Shown: positions 35,637-45,093 of the stretch, in pieces
How positions within the stretch are numbered: the stretch's first letter is position 1
Layout of the letters: each line of letters starts with the position of its first letter
Source: Terrisporobacter glycolicus ATCC 14880 = DSM 1288
GTDB lineage: Bacteria; Bacillota; Clostridia; Peptostreptococcales; Peptostreptococcaceae
Length of the DNA: 64,000 nt
Assembly (NCBI RefSeq): GCF_036812735.1
Contig: NZ_CP117523.1
Coordinates: 1,550,001-1,614,000 of the forward strand
Direction of reading: 5' to 3'
Notes under the pieces: model-generated
What the model saw: only the letters and a program-made list of their open reading frames with translations
The model's database searches: none
Told to the model about the DNA's origin: nothing
Made by a program: the position numbers and the translations under genes

Positions 35637-35668
35637 ATTTAATATAGTAAGTAATTATAAAAATTTTG

Positions 35669-35698
35669 AAGAGCATGGATATAAAATGCTCTTTTTTT
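35669..35698 (+). terminator. intrinsic terminator
   Basis: AAGAGCAT pairs with ATGCTCTT, followed by a run of Ts. Confidence 0.85.
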
Positions 35699-35781
35699 AG
35701 TTTTAAATTTCATAAATTGCATTATTAATAGAATTTAATCAATACTATTAATAATTACTTATAGAAGGGAGCATTATAGAC

Positions 35782-37893
35782 ATGTCATCACGAAAAATCT
35801 TTTTATTGCTCAAAAACATAGATTGTGCAAGTTGTACAAGTAAAATTGAATCTGAAGTGAAAAAAATTGATGGTGTATTAAATTCGTCAGTAAACTTTGT
35901 ATCATCAAAGTTGGAAGTAGAAATAGATAAGAGTAAAAATGATGAAATTATTATAGATAATATTAAAAGTATAATAAAAAAAGTAGAGCCCAATATTAAT
36001 ATTGTTGAAGATAATAAATTTGATAGTGAAGTGGATAAAGAAGAAAAATATAAAAGGTGCCAGATGGGTTCATTAATAGTAGGCTCTATAATTTTTTTCT
36101 TGGCTATAATACTAAACCTTTCGCCAAGGGAGGAATTTATATTATTCCTTGTAAGTTACATTTTATTAGGTGGAGATGTGGTTATAAAAGCAATATCAAA
36201 TATATTTAAAGGCAACATATTTGATGAAAATTTTTTAATGTCTGCAGCAACAATAGGAGCTTTTACTATAAAACAATATGCAGAAGGTGTGGCAGTTATG
36301 TTATTTTATAAGATTGGAGAAAATTTTCAATCTTATGCTGTTAATAAATCAAGAAAATCAATTTCATCATTGATGGATATTAGACCAGATTATGCAAATT
36401 TAAAAACAAATAATGAAACTATAAGAGTATCTCCACAAGATGTAAAAATAAATGATATTATTATTGTGAAAGCTGGTGAAAAAATACCATTAGATGGTGA
36501 AGTTATTAAGGGAAAGTCAATGCTAAACACATCTGCTCTTACTGGTGAATCTGTGCCAGTAAAAGTTGAAGAAGGAAGCAACGTGTTATCTGGGTCAATA
36601 AATAATAATGGAGTTTTAGAAATAAAAGTAAGTAAGATATTTGAAGAGTCAACAGTTTCTAAAATATTAGATTTAGTGGAAAATGCAAGTAGTAATAAAG
36701 CAGAAACTGAAAATTTTATTACTAAATTTGCTAAATACTATACGCCGGTAGTTGTTATAATTGCCTTAGGACTTGCCATAATTCCTCCTTTATTATTAAA
36801 AAATAATTTATGGTCTGATTGGATATATAGATCATTAGTATTTTTAGTAGTATCTTGCCCTTGTGCACTGGTAATTTCCATACCTTTAGGATTTTTCTCA
36901 GGTATTGGGACAGCATCTAAAAATGGATTACTGATTAAAGGAAGTAATTATTTGGAGTCTTTGAGTAAGGTTGAAACTGTGGTATTTGACAAAACAGGAA
37001 CTCTTACAAAGGGAGTATTTAAAGTAACAAAAATAAATAACGTGGATGTATCTAAGGATGAGCTTTTAGAATATGCAGCGTATGCAGAGTATTACTCAAA
37101 CCATCCCATAGGTATATCTATAGTAAAAGAATATGGAAAAGAAATAGATAAAAATAATATAAAAGATTATAATGAAATATCAGGACATGGACTAAGTGTT
37201 ATCATAAATAATAAAAAGATATTAGCTGGAAATGCCAAGTTAATGAATAAAGAAAAAATTAAATATAATGAAAAGGTAGAAACAGGCACAGTAGTTCATA
37301 TAGCAGTAGATTCAAAGTATTATGGATATATAATTATTTCAGATGAAATTAAAGAAGATTCGAAAAAAGCCATAAAAGGACTTAGAAAAATTGGTATAAA
37401 AAAATTAGTTATGCTAACTGGTGACAGTAAAGTAGTAGCACAAAATGTAGCAACAGAGCTAAACTTAGATGAGGTTGAATCTGAGTTATTACCAGATGAA
37501 AAGGTGAAGAAAATAGAACAGTTATATGAAGAAAAAGGTGCTAAAGGTGCTTTGGCGTTTGTAGGTGATGGCATAAATGATGCTCCGGTGCTTGTTGTAG
37601 CTGATGTAGGTGTAGCAATGGGTGGATTAGGTTCAGATGCAGCTATAGAAGCTGCTGATGTAGTTATAATGAATGATGAAACTTCTAAATTAATAGATGG
37701 CATAAATATTGCAAAAAGAACGGAAAAGATTGTATGGCAAAATATTATACTTGCTTTATTTGTTAAATTTATAGTTTTATTTTTGGGAGCAATGGGTTTT
37801 GCAAATATGTGGCAAGCTGTATTTGCAGATGTGGGAGTAACATTAATAGCTGTTATTAATTCAATTAGAATAATGAAGTATAGTAATATTTAA
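35782..37893 (+). CDS. P1B-type heavy-metal ATPase, Cd/Zn/Pb class
   Basis: A 703-residue metal export pump. The N-terminal heavy-metal-associated domain has DCASCTSK (about residues 14-21). The translocation motif SCPCALVIS (Cys about 358) is that of Cd2+/Zn2+/Pb2+ exporters (CadA/ZntA). The phosphorylated Asp is in DKTGTLTKG (Asp403). SNHPIG is the class-specific HP motif, and GDGINDAPVL is present. About eight membrane helices. No metal-sensing repressor lies next to it. GAAGGGAG is upstream of the ATG. Confidence 0.92.
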   Translation: MSSRKIFLLLKNIDCASCTSKIESEVKKIDGVLNSSVNFVSSKLEVEIDKSKNDEIIIDNIKSIIKKVEPNINIVEDNKFDSEVDKEEKYKRCQMGSLIVGSIIFFLAIILNLSPREEFILFLVSYILLGGDVVIKAISNIFKGNIFDENFLMSAATIGAFTIKQYAEGVAVMLFYKIGENFQSYAVNKSRKSISSLMDIRPDYANLKTNNETIRVSPQDVKINDIIIVKAGEKIPLDGEVIKGKSMLNTSALTGESVPVKVEEGSNVLSGSINNNGVLEIKVSKIFEESTVSKILDLVENASSNKAETENFITKFAKYYTPVVVIIALGLAIIPPLLLKNNLWSDWIYRSLVFLVVSCPCALVISIPLGFFSGIGTASKNGLLIKGSNYLESLSKVETVVFDKTGTLTKGVFKVTKINNVDVSKDELLEYAAYAEYYSNHPIGISIVKEYGKEIDKNNIKDYNEISGHGLSVIINNKKILAGNAKLMNKEKIKYNEKVETGTVVHIAVDSKYYGYIIISDEIKEDSKKAIKGLRKIGIKKLVMLTGDSKVVAQNVATELNLDEVESELLPDEKVKKIEQLYEEKGAKGALAFVGDGINDAPVLVVADVGVAMGGLGSDAAIEAADVVIMNDETSKLIDGINIAKRTEKIVWQNIILALFVKFIVLFLGAMGFANMWQAVFADVGVTLIAVINSIRIMKYSNI

Positions 37894-37916
37894 CAAAATA
37901 AATAATAACGATATAG

Positions 37917-37954
37917 AAAATGATTCACATAAATAATATGTGGATCATTTTTTA
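37917..37954 (+). terminator. terminator of the P-type ATPase gene
   Basis: AAATGATTCACAT and ATGTGGATCATTT pair with one mismatch, followed by a T run. Confidence 0.8.
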
Positions 37955-38162
37955 TTTCTAGCAACTCCATTTAAATAATAGAATTCTATGAGATTTTATA
38001 ATATCATCACTTTATTATGATAATTTATAATTTTTGGAATTAAAAATCATTTATGTAAATTGACCTATTATTTACAAATTTGTTTACAATTTTGTAATTT
38101 TATTATATATTTAGAATATGTTGAAAATTTGACCTAAAATGTCGAAAATTTACATTAAATTT

Positions 38163-38180
38163 GCAAGAAATATTTCTTGC
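38163..38180. promoter_or_regulatory. perfect 18-bp palindrome before the lysozyme gene
   Basis: GCAAGAAATATTTCTTGC is a perfect palindrome with no spacer, directly ahead of the ribosome binding site AGAAGGGGGG. It could be a repressor operator or a 5' mRNA hairpin. It is the only clear element in the 300-base gap before this gene. Confidence 0.45.
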
Positions 38181-38195
38181 AGAAGGGGGGAAGTT

Positions 38196-40594
38196 ATGAA
38201 AAAATATACAAAATCATTTCTAGCATTATCATTATCGTTTACAATAGTTTCTCAAAATATAATGATAATAACAAATGCACAAGAGACAGATTCTGTACAA
38301 ATTACTGAGAAATTATCATCAAACAAAGTAGCTATTAATGACAATTCTTATCAACCTGATCCAGAAGAAAACCCAAAGTATAATATGGGGCGTCAAGATG
38401 AGATGAGTCTTTATAGTACAACTCGTGCATTACCTAATTTACAGGTAAAGCCAATTACTAAACCGAACCTTATTGGGCAAGGTGTGGTTAAGACAAGTAA
38501 TTTAAATGTTAGAAGTGGACCATCAACTTCTTATGGCGTTATAGGAACAATAACAAGTGGTACTAATGTGGAAGTTTTAGACAGAAGTGGAAGTTGGTAT
38601 AAAATATCTTATAATAATACATATGGATATGTTTCAGGAACTTATATTACTTTAAGTCCAGCACAGCTAGGAATTGATGTAAGTAAATGGAACGGTTCAA
38701 TAGATTGGAATAAAGTAAAAGCAAGTGGTGTAGATTATGTAATAATAAGAGCTGGTTACGGTTCTTCTACAGTTGACCCATATTTCCATGAAAATATAAA
38801 AGGAGCTATAAATGCAGGTGTTGAAGTTGGAGTTTACTGGTTTAGTTATGCCACTACTAGCGCCAAAGCAAAGATAGAAGCACAAAAATGTGTAGAAACT
38901 ATTGCTCCTTATAAAGATAAAATATCATATCCAGTATTTTTTGACTTTGAGTATGATAGTGTTGATTATGCATTAAATCAAGGTGTAACAGTGACAAAAA
39001 GTTTAGCTACGAGTATGTCTAATGCATTTCTAGATTATGTTGAAAGTCAAGGATATATGGGTGGGTTGTATACTAATAATGATTTTGGAAGTAGATATTT
39101 TTCAGATGAGTTGCTTTCATCAAGTTATTTATGGATAGCTCAGTATTCATCTACAATACATATCCAAGACCATATATGATGTGGCAATATACTGATAAGG
39201 GTACAATAGAAGGTATTGGTACTTCTACTAGTCCAAAGTACTTTGACATGAACTATACATTCTTATTACCTAAACCTATTAAAGCAATTGATTTATCTAA
39301 TGCAACTGTAGGTGCAATAAGTCAACAAGAGTATACAGGTAAAGAAATAAAACCAAGTATAAAGGTAAGTTATAGCGGAAAAGAGCTAGTATTAGACAAA
39401 GATTATAAGGCTAGTTACTCTAATAATATTTCTGTTGGTACTGCCACTGTAAAAATTACAGGAATTGGAGATTATACTGGAAATATAACAACTTCATTTA
39501 AAATAGTTAATAATTCTCCAGATAAGGTCACAGGTTTGACTCTAAAATCTAAAACTACAAACTCTTTAACATTATCATGGACAAAAGTTAGTAATTCAGA
39601 TGGATATGAAGTTTACAAATATGATGATAGCACTAGTTCATATAAATTATTAAAAACAATTACAGGAAATGCAAATAATTCATATACAGATTCTAACCTT
39701 AAAGCTAAGACATCTTATACTTATAAAGTAAGAGCGTATAAAAAGGTCGATAGTAAAACTTTATATGGAGAATACTCTTCATCAATAAAAGGACAAACTG
39801 ATTCTGAACTTAGTGTAATAAAAACAGGAACAACAAAATCAGGAGTAAATGTAAGAAGCGGACCATCATCAAGCTATGAAAAAGTAGGATATTTAAATGG
39901 TGGAACAAAAGTAGAAATAGTAGAAATAGATGCAAAAACAGGATGGTATAAAATAAAATACAATAATGGATATGCATATGTGTCTAATAGTTATGTAATT
40001 GTAGAAAAAGAATCTATAACACCGGGAATAACAAAATCAGGAGTAAATGTAAGAAGTGGACCATCAACAAATTATAAAAAAGTAGGATATTTAAATGGTG
40101 GAACGAAAGTGGAAATAGTAGGTACAGATGCAAAAACAGGATGGTATAAAATAAAATACAATAATGGATATGCATATGTATCTAATATTTATGTAAGTAT
40201 TGAAAATGAATCAACAAGACCTGGAATAACAACATCAGGAGTAAATGTAAGAAGTGGACCATCAACAAGTTATAAAAAAGTAGGATATTTAAATAGTGGA
40301 ACAAAAGTAGATATAATAGGTACAGATGCAAAAACAGGATGGTACAAAATTAAATATAATAACGAATATGCTTATGCGTCTAATCTATATGTAGCTGAAA
40401 TCAAAACAGGAACAACAAAATCAGGAGTAAATGTAAGAAGTGGGCCATCATCAAGTTATGGAAAAGTAGGATATTTAAATGGTGGAACAAAAGTAAAAAT
40501 AGTAGGTACAGATGCAAAAACAGGATGGTATAAAATAGTATACAATAAAGGTTTTGCTTATGTTTCTAATTTATATGTAACTATAAATAAATAA
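38196..40594 (+). pseudogene. secreted GH25 lysozyme with SH3b repeats, split by one frameshift
   Basis: Originally a secreted wall hydrolase of about 800 residues. It has a signal peptide (MKKYTKSFLALSLSF...NAQ) and one SH3b domain (about residues 102-155). A GH25 muramidase domain follows, with GIDVSKWNGSIDW and the catalytic FFDFEYD. The frame breaks near 39155: LWIAQYSST continues as NTYPRPYMMWQYTDKG only after loss of one base is corrected. The second frame adds the end of GH25, an Ig-like YTGK repeat, an FN3 domain and four SH3b repeats. The first frame stops at 39179, so the native product would lose most wall-binding repeats. A sequencing error is the main alternative. Confidence 0.85.
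39829..40590 (+). repeat. four tandem SH3b-coding repeats
   Basis: The same block (AGGAGTAAATGTAAGAAG in three of the four copies) starts at 39841, 40039, 40237 and 40423, giving periods of 198, 198 and 186 bases. The protein repeats begin with SGVNVRSGPS and end with GYAYVSN. Similarity at DNA level is high, suggesting recent duplication or gene conversion. Confidence 0.85.
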
Positions 40595-40601
40595 GATGAT
40601 T

Positions 40602-40644
40602 AAAAAAGTGTGTATTATTCATTGAGAATATACACACTTTTTAT
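40602..40644 (+). terminator. terminator of the lysozyme gene
   Basis: AAAAAAGTGTGTAT pairs with ATACACACTTTTT over a short loop. Confidence 0.85.
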
Positions 40645-40867
40645 ATTAAAATAAACAGATAATTTCGCTAGGTGCATAAACAACGAAAATAACTGAATAA
40701 ACTATTAAAAAAACATTAAATAAAACTATAAGTTTATCTATTAATAAATAAGGATTAGATAATAGCTTTAATTTTTGATATTATAAAAATAGATAAGGCT
40801 TGTATAGACTTATTAAAATCAAATCCTAAGTTTATACACGGAATCGTGAAAATTATAGGAGGAACAA

Positions 40868-42310
40868 ATGGTGAAGAGACTGGGTGATGAATGCGAAAAT
40901 TATAAGGAAAAACATCATTTAATGACTAAATTTATAGATACAATTCCATTTTCCATGTGGCTTAAAGATTTAGAAGGAAAATATGTATTTGTAAATAAAG
41001 AGTTTGAAATAGAAACTGGATTAAAAAGAGAAGATATCTTGAATAAAACGGATTATGATATATTAAATAAAGAAGAAGCAGATATATATATAAAAGATGA
41101 TGAATTTGTTCTGGAAACAAAACAAGGTGTTCACAGATATTATAATATTGGAGAGAAATGTGTAAAAACTACTAAAAATCCATTTCTTAATGATGAAGGA
41201 GAGTTACTAGGGATAGCAGGTATATCAGAAGACGTAACAGAAAAAAATAATTTAATAAAAGAACTAAGTAAGCTTAGTATAACAGATGGGGATACGGGAT
41301 TACTAAACAAAGATTATTTTAATAAAAAAATAAAAGAACTTGATACACCATTAAACTACCCACTGAGCTTAATATTAGGAGATATAAATGATTTAAAGCT
41401 TACAAATGACGCCCTTGGACATATTGAAGGAGACAATCTTATTCATAATATATGTTCTATTTTAAAAAAGTCATGTAGAAAAGATGATTTGATTTTTAGA
41501 ATTGGTGGAGATGAAATAGCCATACTAATGCCACATACAAGTGAAGAAATTGCAAGAAAAATAGAGTTTCGTATAATAGAAAATTGCAAACGTCTAGATA
41601 GCAATAAAATACCATGTAGTATATCTTTAGGTGTTGCATGTAAGAAGTCTACTGATGATAATATGAAAAACGTAATAAAAAGAGCGGATAAAGAAATATA
41701 TAAGCAAAAATTAATTTTGAAAAATGAAGTTTCAGTGATACAAAAACTAGATGATATTATTAATATTTTAGAAAATAAAAATATATATTGTAAAATACAT
41801 TCAAAAAATGTACTTAAATGTGCTCAAATTATTGGAAATGAAATAAAGTTATCTAAGAGTGAAATGTATGACTTAGAATTATCTGCTAGATATCATCATA
41901 TTGGAATGATCACAATGACTGATGAAGATATATCAGAAATATTTATTATTAGTAACGACTATAAGCTTAATAAAATAGTAAGTAGCAATGTGGAAGCAAG
42001 CTTTAGAATAATGCAGTTAAATCAACAATATTATAAAGTTGCTAGAGCTATACTAACACATCATGAAAACTGGGATGGTAGTGGATTCCCATTTGGATTA
42101 TGGGGAAAAAATATATCTATTTATTCTAGAATTATACATGTATGTGATGACTATGTACTAGAGATGATACGTGGTATGTATGTAGGGGCTGATGATCCTA
42201 TCCAAAGGTCTATAGATAAAATTTTATATGGAAGTGGCACAAAGTATGACCCTAAAATCGTAGAGATATTTAAACAAAATTTAGAAAAAATTAAAAATAT
42301 GGATTATTAA
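40868..42310 (+). CDS. PAS-GGDEF-HD-GYP-like signalling protein
   Basis: A 480-residue cytoplasmic protein with an N-terminal PAS domain (about residues 20-125), a diguanylate cyclase domain and a C-terminal HD-GYP-like domain. The cyclase motif is GGDEI (residues 213-217) with the Arg-Lys-Asp-Asp inhibitory site five residues before it, so c-di-GMP synthesis looks possible. In the HD-GYP part the HD pair reads YHHIG (His343-His344 where His-Asp is expected), while HHENWDGSGFP (from residue 398) keeps the GYP-region motif. Hydrolysis may be lost. There is no membrane segment. AGGAGG lies upstream of the ATG. Confidence 0.87.
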   Translation: MVKRLGDECENYKEKHHLMTKFIDTIPFSMWLKDLEGKYVFVNKEFEIETGLKREDILNKTDYDILNKEEADIYIKDDEFVLETKQGVHRYYNIGEKCVKTTKNPFLNDEGELLGIAGISEDVTEKNNLIKELSKLSITDGDTGLLNKDYFNKKIKELDTPLNYPLSLILGDINDLKLTNDALGHIEGDNLIHNICSILKKSCRKDDLIFRIGGDEIAILMPHTSEEIARKIEFRIIENCKRLDSNKIPCSISLGVACKKSTDDNMKNVIKRADKEIYKQKLILKNEVSVIQKLDDIINILENKNIYCKIHSKNVLKCAQIIGNEIKLSKSEMYDLELSARYHHIGMITMTDEDISEIFIISNDYKLNKIVSSNVEASFRIMQLNQQYYKVARAILTHHENWDGSGFPFGLWGKNISIYSRIIHVCDDYVLEMIRGMYVGADDPIQRSIDKILYGSGTKYDPKIVEIFKQNLEKIKNMDY

Positions 42311-42343
42311 AATACATTGATTTTACTTCAATGTATTTTTATT
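42311..42343 (+). terminator. intrinsic terminator
   Basis: AATACATTG pairs with CAATGTATT followed by TTTATTTT, one base after the stop codon of the GGDEF gene. Confidence 0.85.
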
Positions 42344-42618
42344 TTGAAAAGATATAAACTATAAATATTTCGGTTATACAAAACAGTAGGATTTTAAAAG
42401 AGTTATTTAGATACTGATTATAAAAATATTCTTATGTAAAACTTGATACTTATATTAAACATTAGTGAATTTTAATGTAACTATGTCGTTTCTAGGCGTA
42501 TTTTTTATAGGATTAAGTTTCATATATTAAAGATAATAGTGAATAAACTAATTATAGATTTACAAATAAATGTAACTAGATTATGATAGAATTGTAGACA
42601 TAAAGAGGGAGGGATTAA
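42344..42618. other. intergenic region before the EamA transporter
   Basis: About 275 A+T-rich bases with no open frame above 25 codons and no strong hairpin. It presumably holds the promoter of the EamA gene, but no clear -35/-10 pair stands out. Confidence 0.4.
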
Positions 42619-43533
42619 ATGAAAAAATATTTAGGAGAAATAGGACTATTTGGAATAGCAATAATATGGGGAAGTGGGTTTATAGGAACCAAGTTAGCCT
42701 TAGATGGAGGACTTAGTACCGTACAAACTTTAACTCTTAGATTCTTCATTGCAAGTTTAATACTAGGAATAATATTTTATAAGAAAATCAAGGAAAATAT
42801 ATCAAAAGAATCTTTAATAGCAGGAGCATTACTTGGAGTATTCTCTTTTGTAGGGTTTGCGACACAGACATTAGGTCTTGTATATACTACTGTTTCAAAA
42901 AATGCATTCATTACAGCTGTAAATGTTGTGATAGTACCTTTTATAGGTTTTATTTTATATAAAAGAAAGCTTGATAAAATTGGTGTTATAAGTAGTTTTA
43001 TGGCACTTGTAGGAATTGCAGTATTATCTTTAGAAGCTGATTTAAGTATTAATTTTGGAGACTTCTTAACATTTATATGTGCTATTGGTTTTGCATTTCA
43101 CATTTTCTTTACAGGAGAATTTAGTAAAAAATATAATTCGTACGTATTAACAGTTACACAGTTTGTAGTAGCTTTTTTATTGTCCTTAATTTTACAAACG
43201 GTAACGGGAGAAACCAATCTTAATGCAACGCCAGTAGGGCTTATGGGAGCATTATACTTAGGAATATTTTCTACTGCCATTGGATTTTTATTGCAAACTA
43301 TGTGTCAATCAAAAGTAGATCAAACAAGAACAGCTATAATTTTATCTACTGAAGCAGTATTTGGAACAATAATGTCTGTGATAATTTTCCATGAAATATT
43401 AACTACTAGAATGGTAGTTGGATGTATAATAATTTTTGTGTCAATTATAGTTGCTGAAACTAAATTATCTTTTCTTAAGAAGAAATGTGTAGAAGAATCC
43501 ACAAATAAAATAATGGAATCTCAGATGGAGTAA
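42619..43533 (+). CDS. EamA/DMT family transporter
   Basis: A 304-residue membrane protein with ten predicted helices in two EamA repeats. IIWGSGFIGTKLAL opens the first repeat, and STEAVFGTIMSVIIFHEIL closes the second with the usual glutamate. Family members export amino acids, metabolites or drugs. GAGGGAGG lies upstream of the ATG. The substrate is not assignable. Confidence 0.88.
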   Translation: MKKYLGEIGLFGIAIIWGSGFIGTKLALDGGLSTVQTLTLRFFIASLILGIIFYKKIKENISKESLIAGALLGVFSFVGFATQTLGLVYTTVSKNAFITAVNVVIVPFIGFILYKRKLDKIGVISSFMALVGIAVLSLEADLSINFGDFLTFICAIGFAFHIFFTGEFSKKYNSYVLTVTQFVVAFLLSLILQTVTGETNLNATPVGLMGALYLGIFSTAIGFLLQTMCQSKVDQTRTAIILSTEAVFGTIMSVIIFHEILTTRMVVGCIIIFVSIIVAETKLSFLKKKCVEESTNKIMESQME

Positions 43534-43535
43534 AT

Positions 43536-43578
43536 AAAAAAGGAATCACTTTTTATTAAGGTGATTCCTTTTTTTTAT
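43536..43578. terminator. bidirectional terminator between convergent genes
   Basis: AAAAAAGGAATCACTT and AAGGTGATTCCTTTTTTTT form a long stem with A and T runs on both sides, serving the EamA gene and the minus-strand kinase operon. Confidence 0.88.
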
Positions 43579-43584
43579 AAATAA

Positions 43585-44238
43585 TTATATATTTAAAATT
43601 TCTTTAATTTTATCACATAACATATCTAAATGCTCTGGTTTGTTTATTAAGTCAACTTCGTTAATATTTACATATAATACTGGCGAATAATTGTATTCTT
43701 TTATCCAGTTTTCATATCTATTATGAAGATTTGTCCAGTAGGCCACATCCACATCTTTTTCCATGTCACGAGATCTTAATTTTATACGACCTATTATAGT
43801 GTCTATTGAACCATCAAGATAAATCATCAAGTCTGGAGTTCTAAGGTGAGGAACCATATCGTTGAATAAATCTCTATAAGTTATATAATCTCTTTTAGTC
43901 ATTTTGCCATTGTCAAATAAGTTTCTAGCGAATATTTCAACGTCTTCATATATACTTCTGTCTTGTATATTGTTAAGTCCGTTAGCACGTATCTCTTTTT
44001 GCTGTTTAAATCTTTGAGCTAAGAAATAAAGTTGTAAATGGAATCCCCATTTGTCTTGGTCTTTGTAGAAATCTTCTAAATAAGGATTTCCGTCAACTTT
44101 TTCAAAGTGAGTTTCAAATCCAAGTTTTTCTCCTACTAATTTTGTTAATGTGGATTTTCCTGCTCCCACATTTCCTGCAACAGTTATAAATAAATCCCTA
44201 TTTGCACATTTGTCACTTTTGTTTTCTAATTTGAACAT
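43585..44238 (-). CDS. deoxynucleoside kinase, second of a pair
   Basis: A 217-residue deoxyadenosine/deoxyguanosine-type kinase that phosphorylates salvaged deoxynucleosides. The P-loop is GNVGAGKSTL (about residues 22-31), the catalytic DRS motif appears as IQDRSIYED (about residues 92-100), and the lid is RIKLRSRDME. AGGGGGA precedes the ATG, and the start overlaps the end of the upstream kinase by 13 bases. Tandem, overlapping kinases of this family form heterodimeric dAK/dGK in lactobacilli; the same may hold here (inference). Confidence 0.87.
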   Translation of the reverse strand: MFKLENKSDKCANRDLFITVAGNVGAGKSTLTKLVGEKLGFETHFEKVDGNPYLEDFYKDQDKWGFHLQLYFLAQRFKQQKEIRANGLNNIQDRSIYEDVEIFARNLFDNGKMTKRDYITYRDLFNDMVPHLRTPDLMIYLDGSIDTIIGRIKLRSRDMEKDVDVAYWTNLHNRYENWIKEYNYSPVLYVNINEVDLINKPEHLDMLCDKIKEILNI

Positions 44239-44894
44239 TCTAAATTTCCCCCTAAAGATGATATAGCTTTTTCAACTTTATCTATAATGTATTTTTTGTC
44301 TGACTGGTTATTTAAGAAGTCTAAATCAGAGTTATCAACTTCTATAATGATAGGTTCTTTACCAGTAAAGTTATGTTTAATAGAAAGTGGATTGAAATAA
44401 TATTTGTACTCATTACGAAGATTATCAATATAATTTCTGTCCATTTGTCTCTCAAAACTTCTATCTCTACTTGCTATTCTTCTCATCAATACATCCGTAT
44501 TTGAATTTAAATATATGATAATGTCTGGTTGTGGTAAATCATTCACGAATATATTATAAACTTGCTTGTATCTGTGAAATTGATTATTATCAAGTGTAAT
44601 ACCTGCAAAAATAAGGTTTTTTACTATATGGTAGTCACTTACAACTCCATTACATTTGCTAAGTATATTTTTATTAACGTCTTCAAGCTGTTTTACTCTA
44701 TTGAATAAAAAAAATGCTTCTGTTTGTAAAGCATATTCCTTAATATCAGTATAAAATTTCGATAAAAATGGATTTTCTTCTACGATTTCTCTAAGTAGAG
44801 TATAGCCTAGATAGTCGTTAAGTAAGTTTGCCAAAGTAGTTTTACCAGCACCAATAGGGCCTTCTATTGCTATAAATATACCTTTATTATTCAT
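44226..44894 (-). CDS. deoxynucleoside kinase, first of a pair
   Basis: A 222-residue paralog of the following gene, with P-loop EGPIGAGKTTLANLL (about residues 10-24) and lid RRIASRDRSFERQ. The usual DRS motif at the catalytic site is replaced by VSDYHIVKN (about residues 86-94). DYxxxKN is seen in one subunit of several Firmicute kinase pairs. GAGGGTG lies upstream of the ATG. It is transcribed away from the cysteine desulfurase gene. Confidence 0.86.
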   Translation of the reverse strand: MNNKGIFIAIEGPIGAGKTTLANLLNDYLGYTLLREIVEENPFLSKFYTDIKEYALQTEAFFLFNRVKQLEDVNKNILSKCNGVVSDYHIVKNLIFAGITLDNNQFHRYKQVYNIFVNDLPQPDIIIYLNSNTDVLMRRIASRDRSFERQMDRNYIDNLRNEYKYYFNPLSIKHNFTGKEPIIIEVDNSDLDFLNNQSDKKYIIDKVEKAISSLGGNLECSN

Positions 44895-45093
44895 TTATAT
44901 AATCACCCTCTAAAAATAATGTCCTTAGTATTTTATCAGAAAAAAAAACATTATTCTACTGTTGACTTTATATAATTTTAAAAAAGTGAAAAATTAATGA
45001 AATTAAGGTGTATATGGCATATTTACTTATTATAATTATGCTATCATTTATATAAGATGTAATATTATAGGAATGTATCTGGGAGGAATTAAT

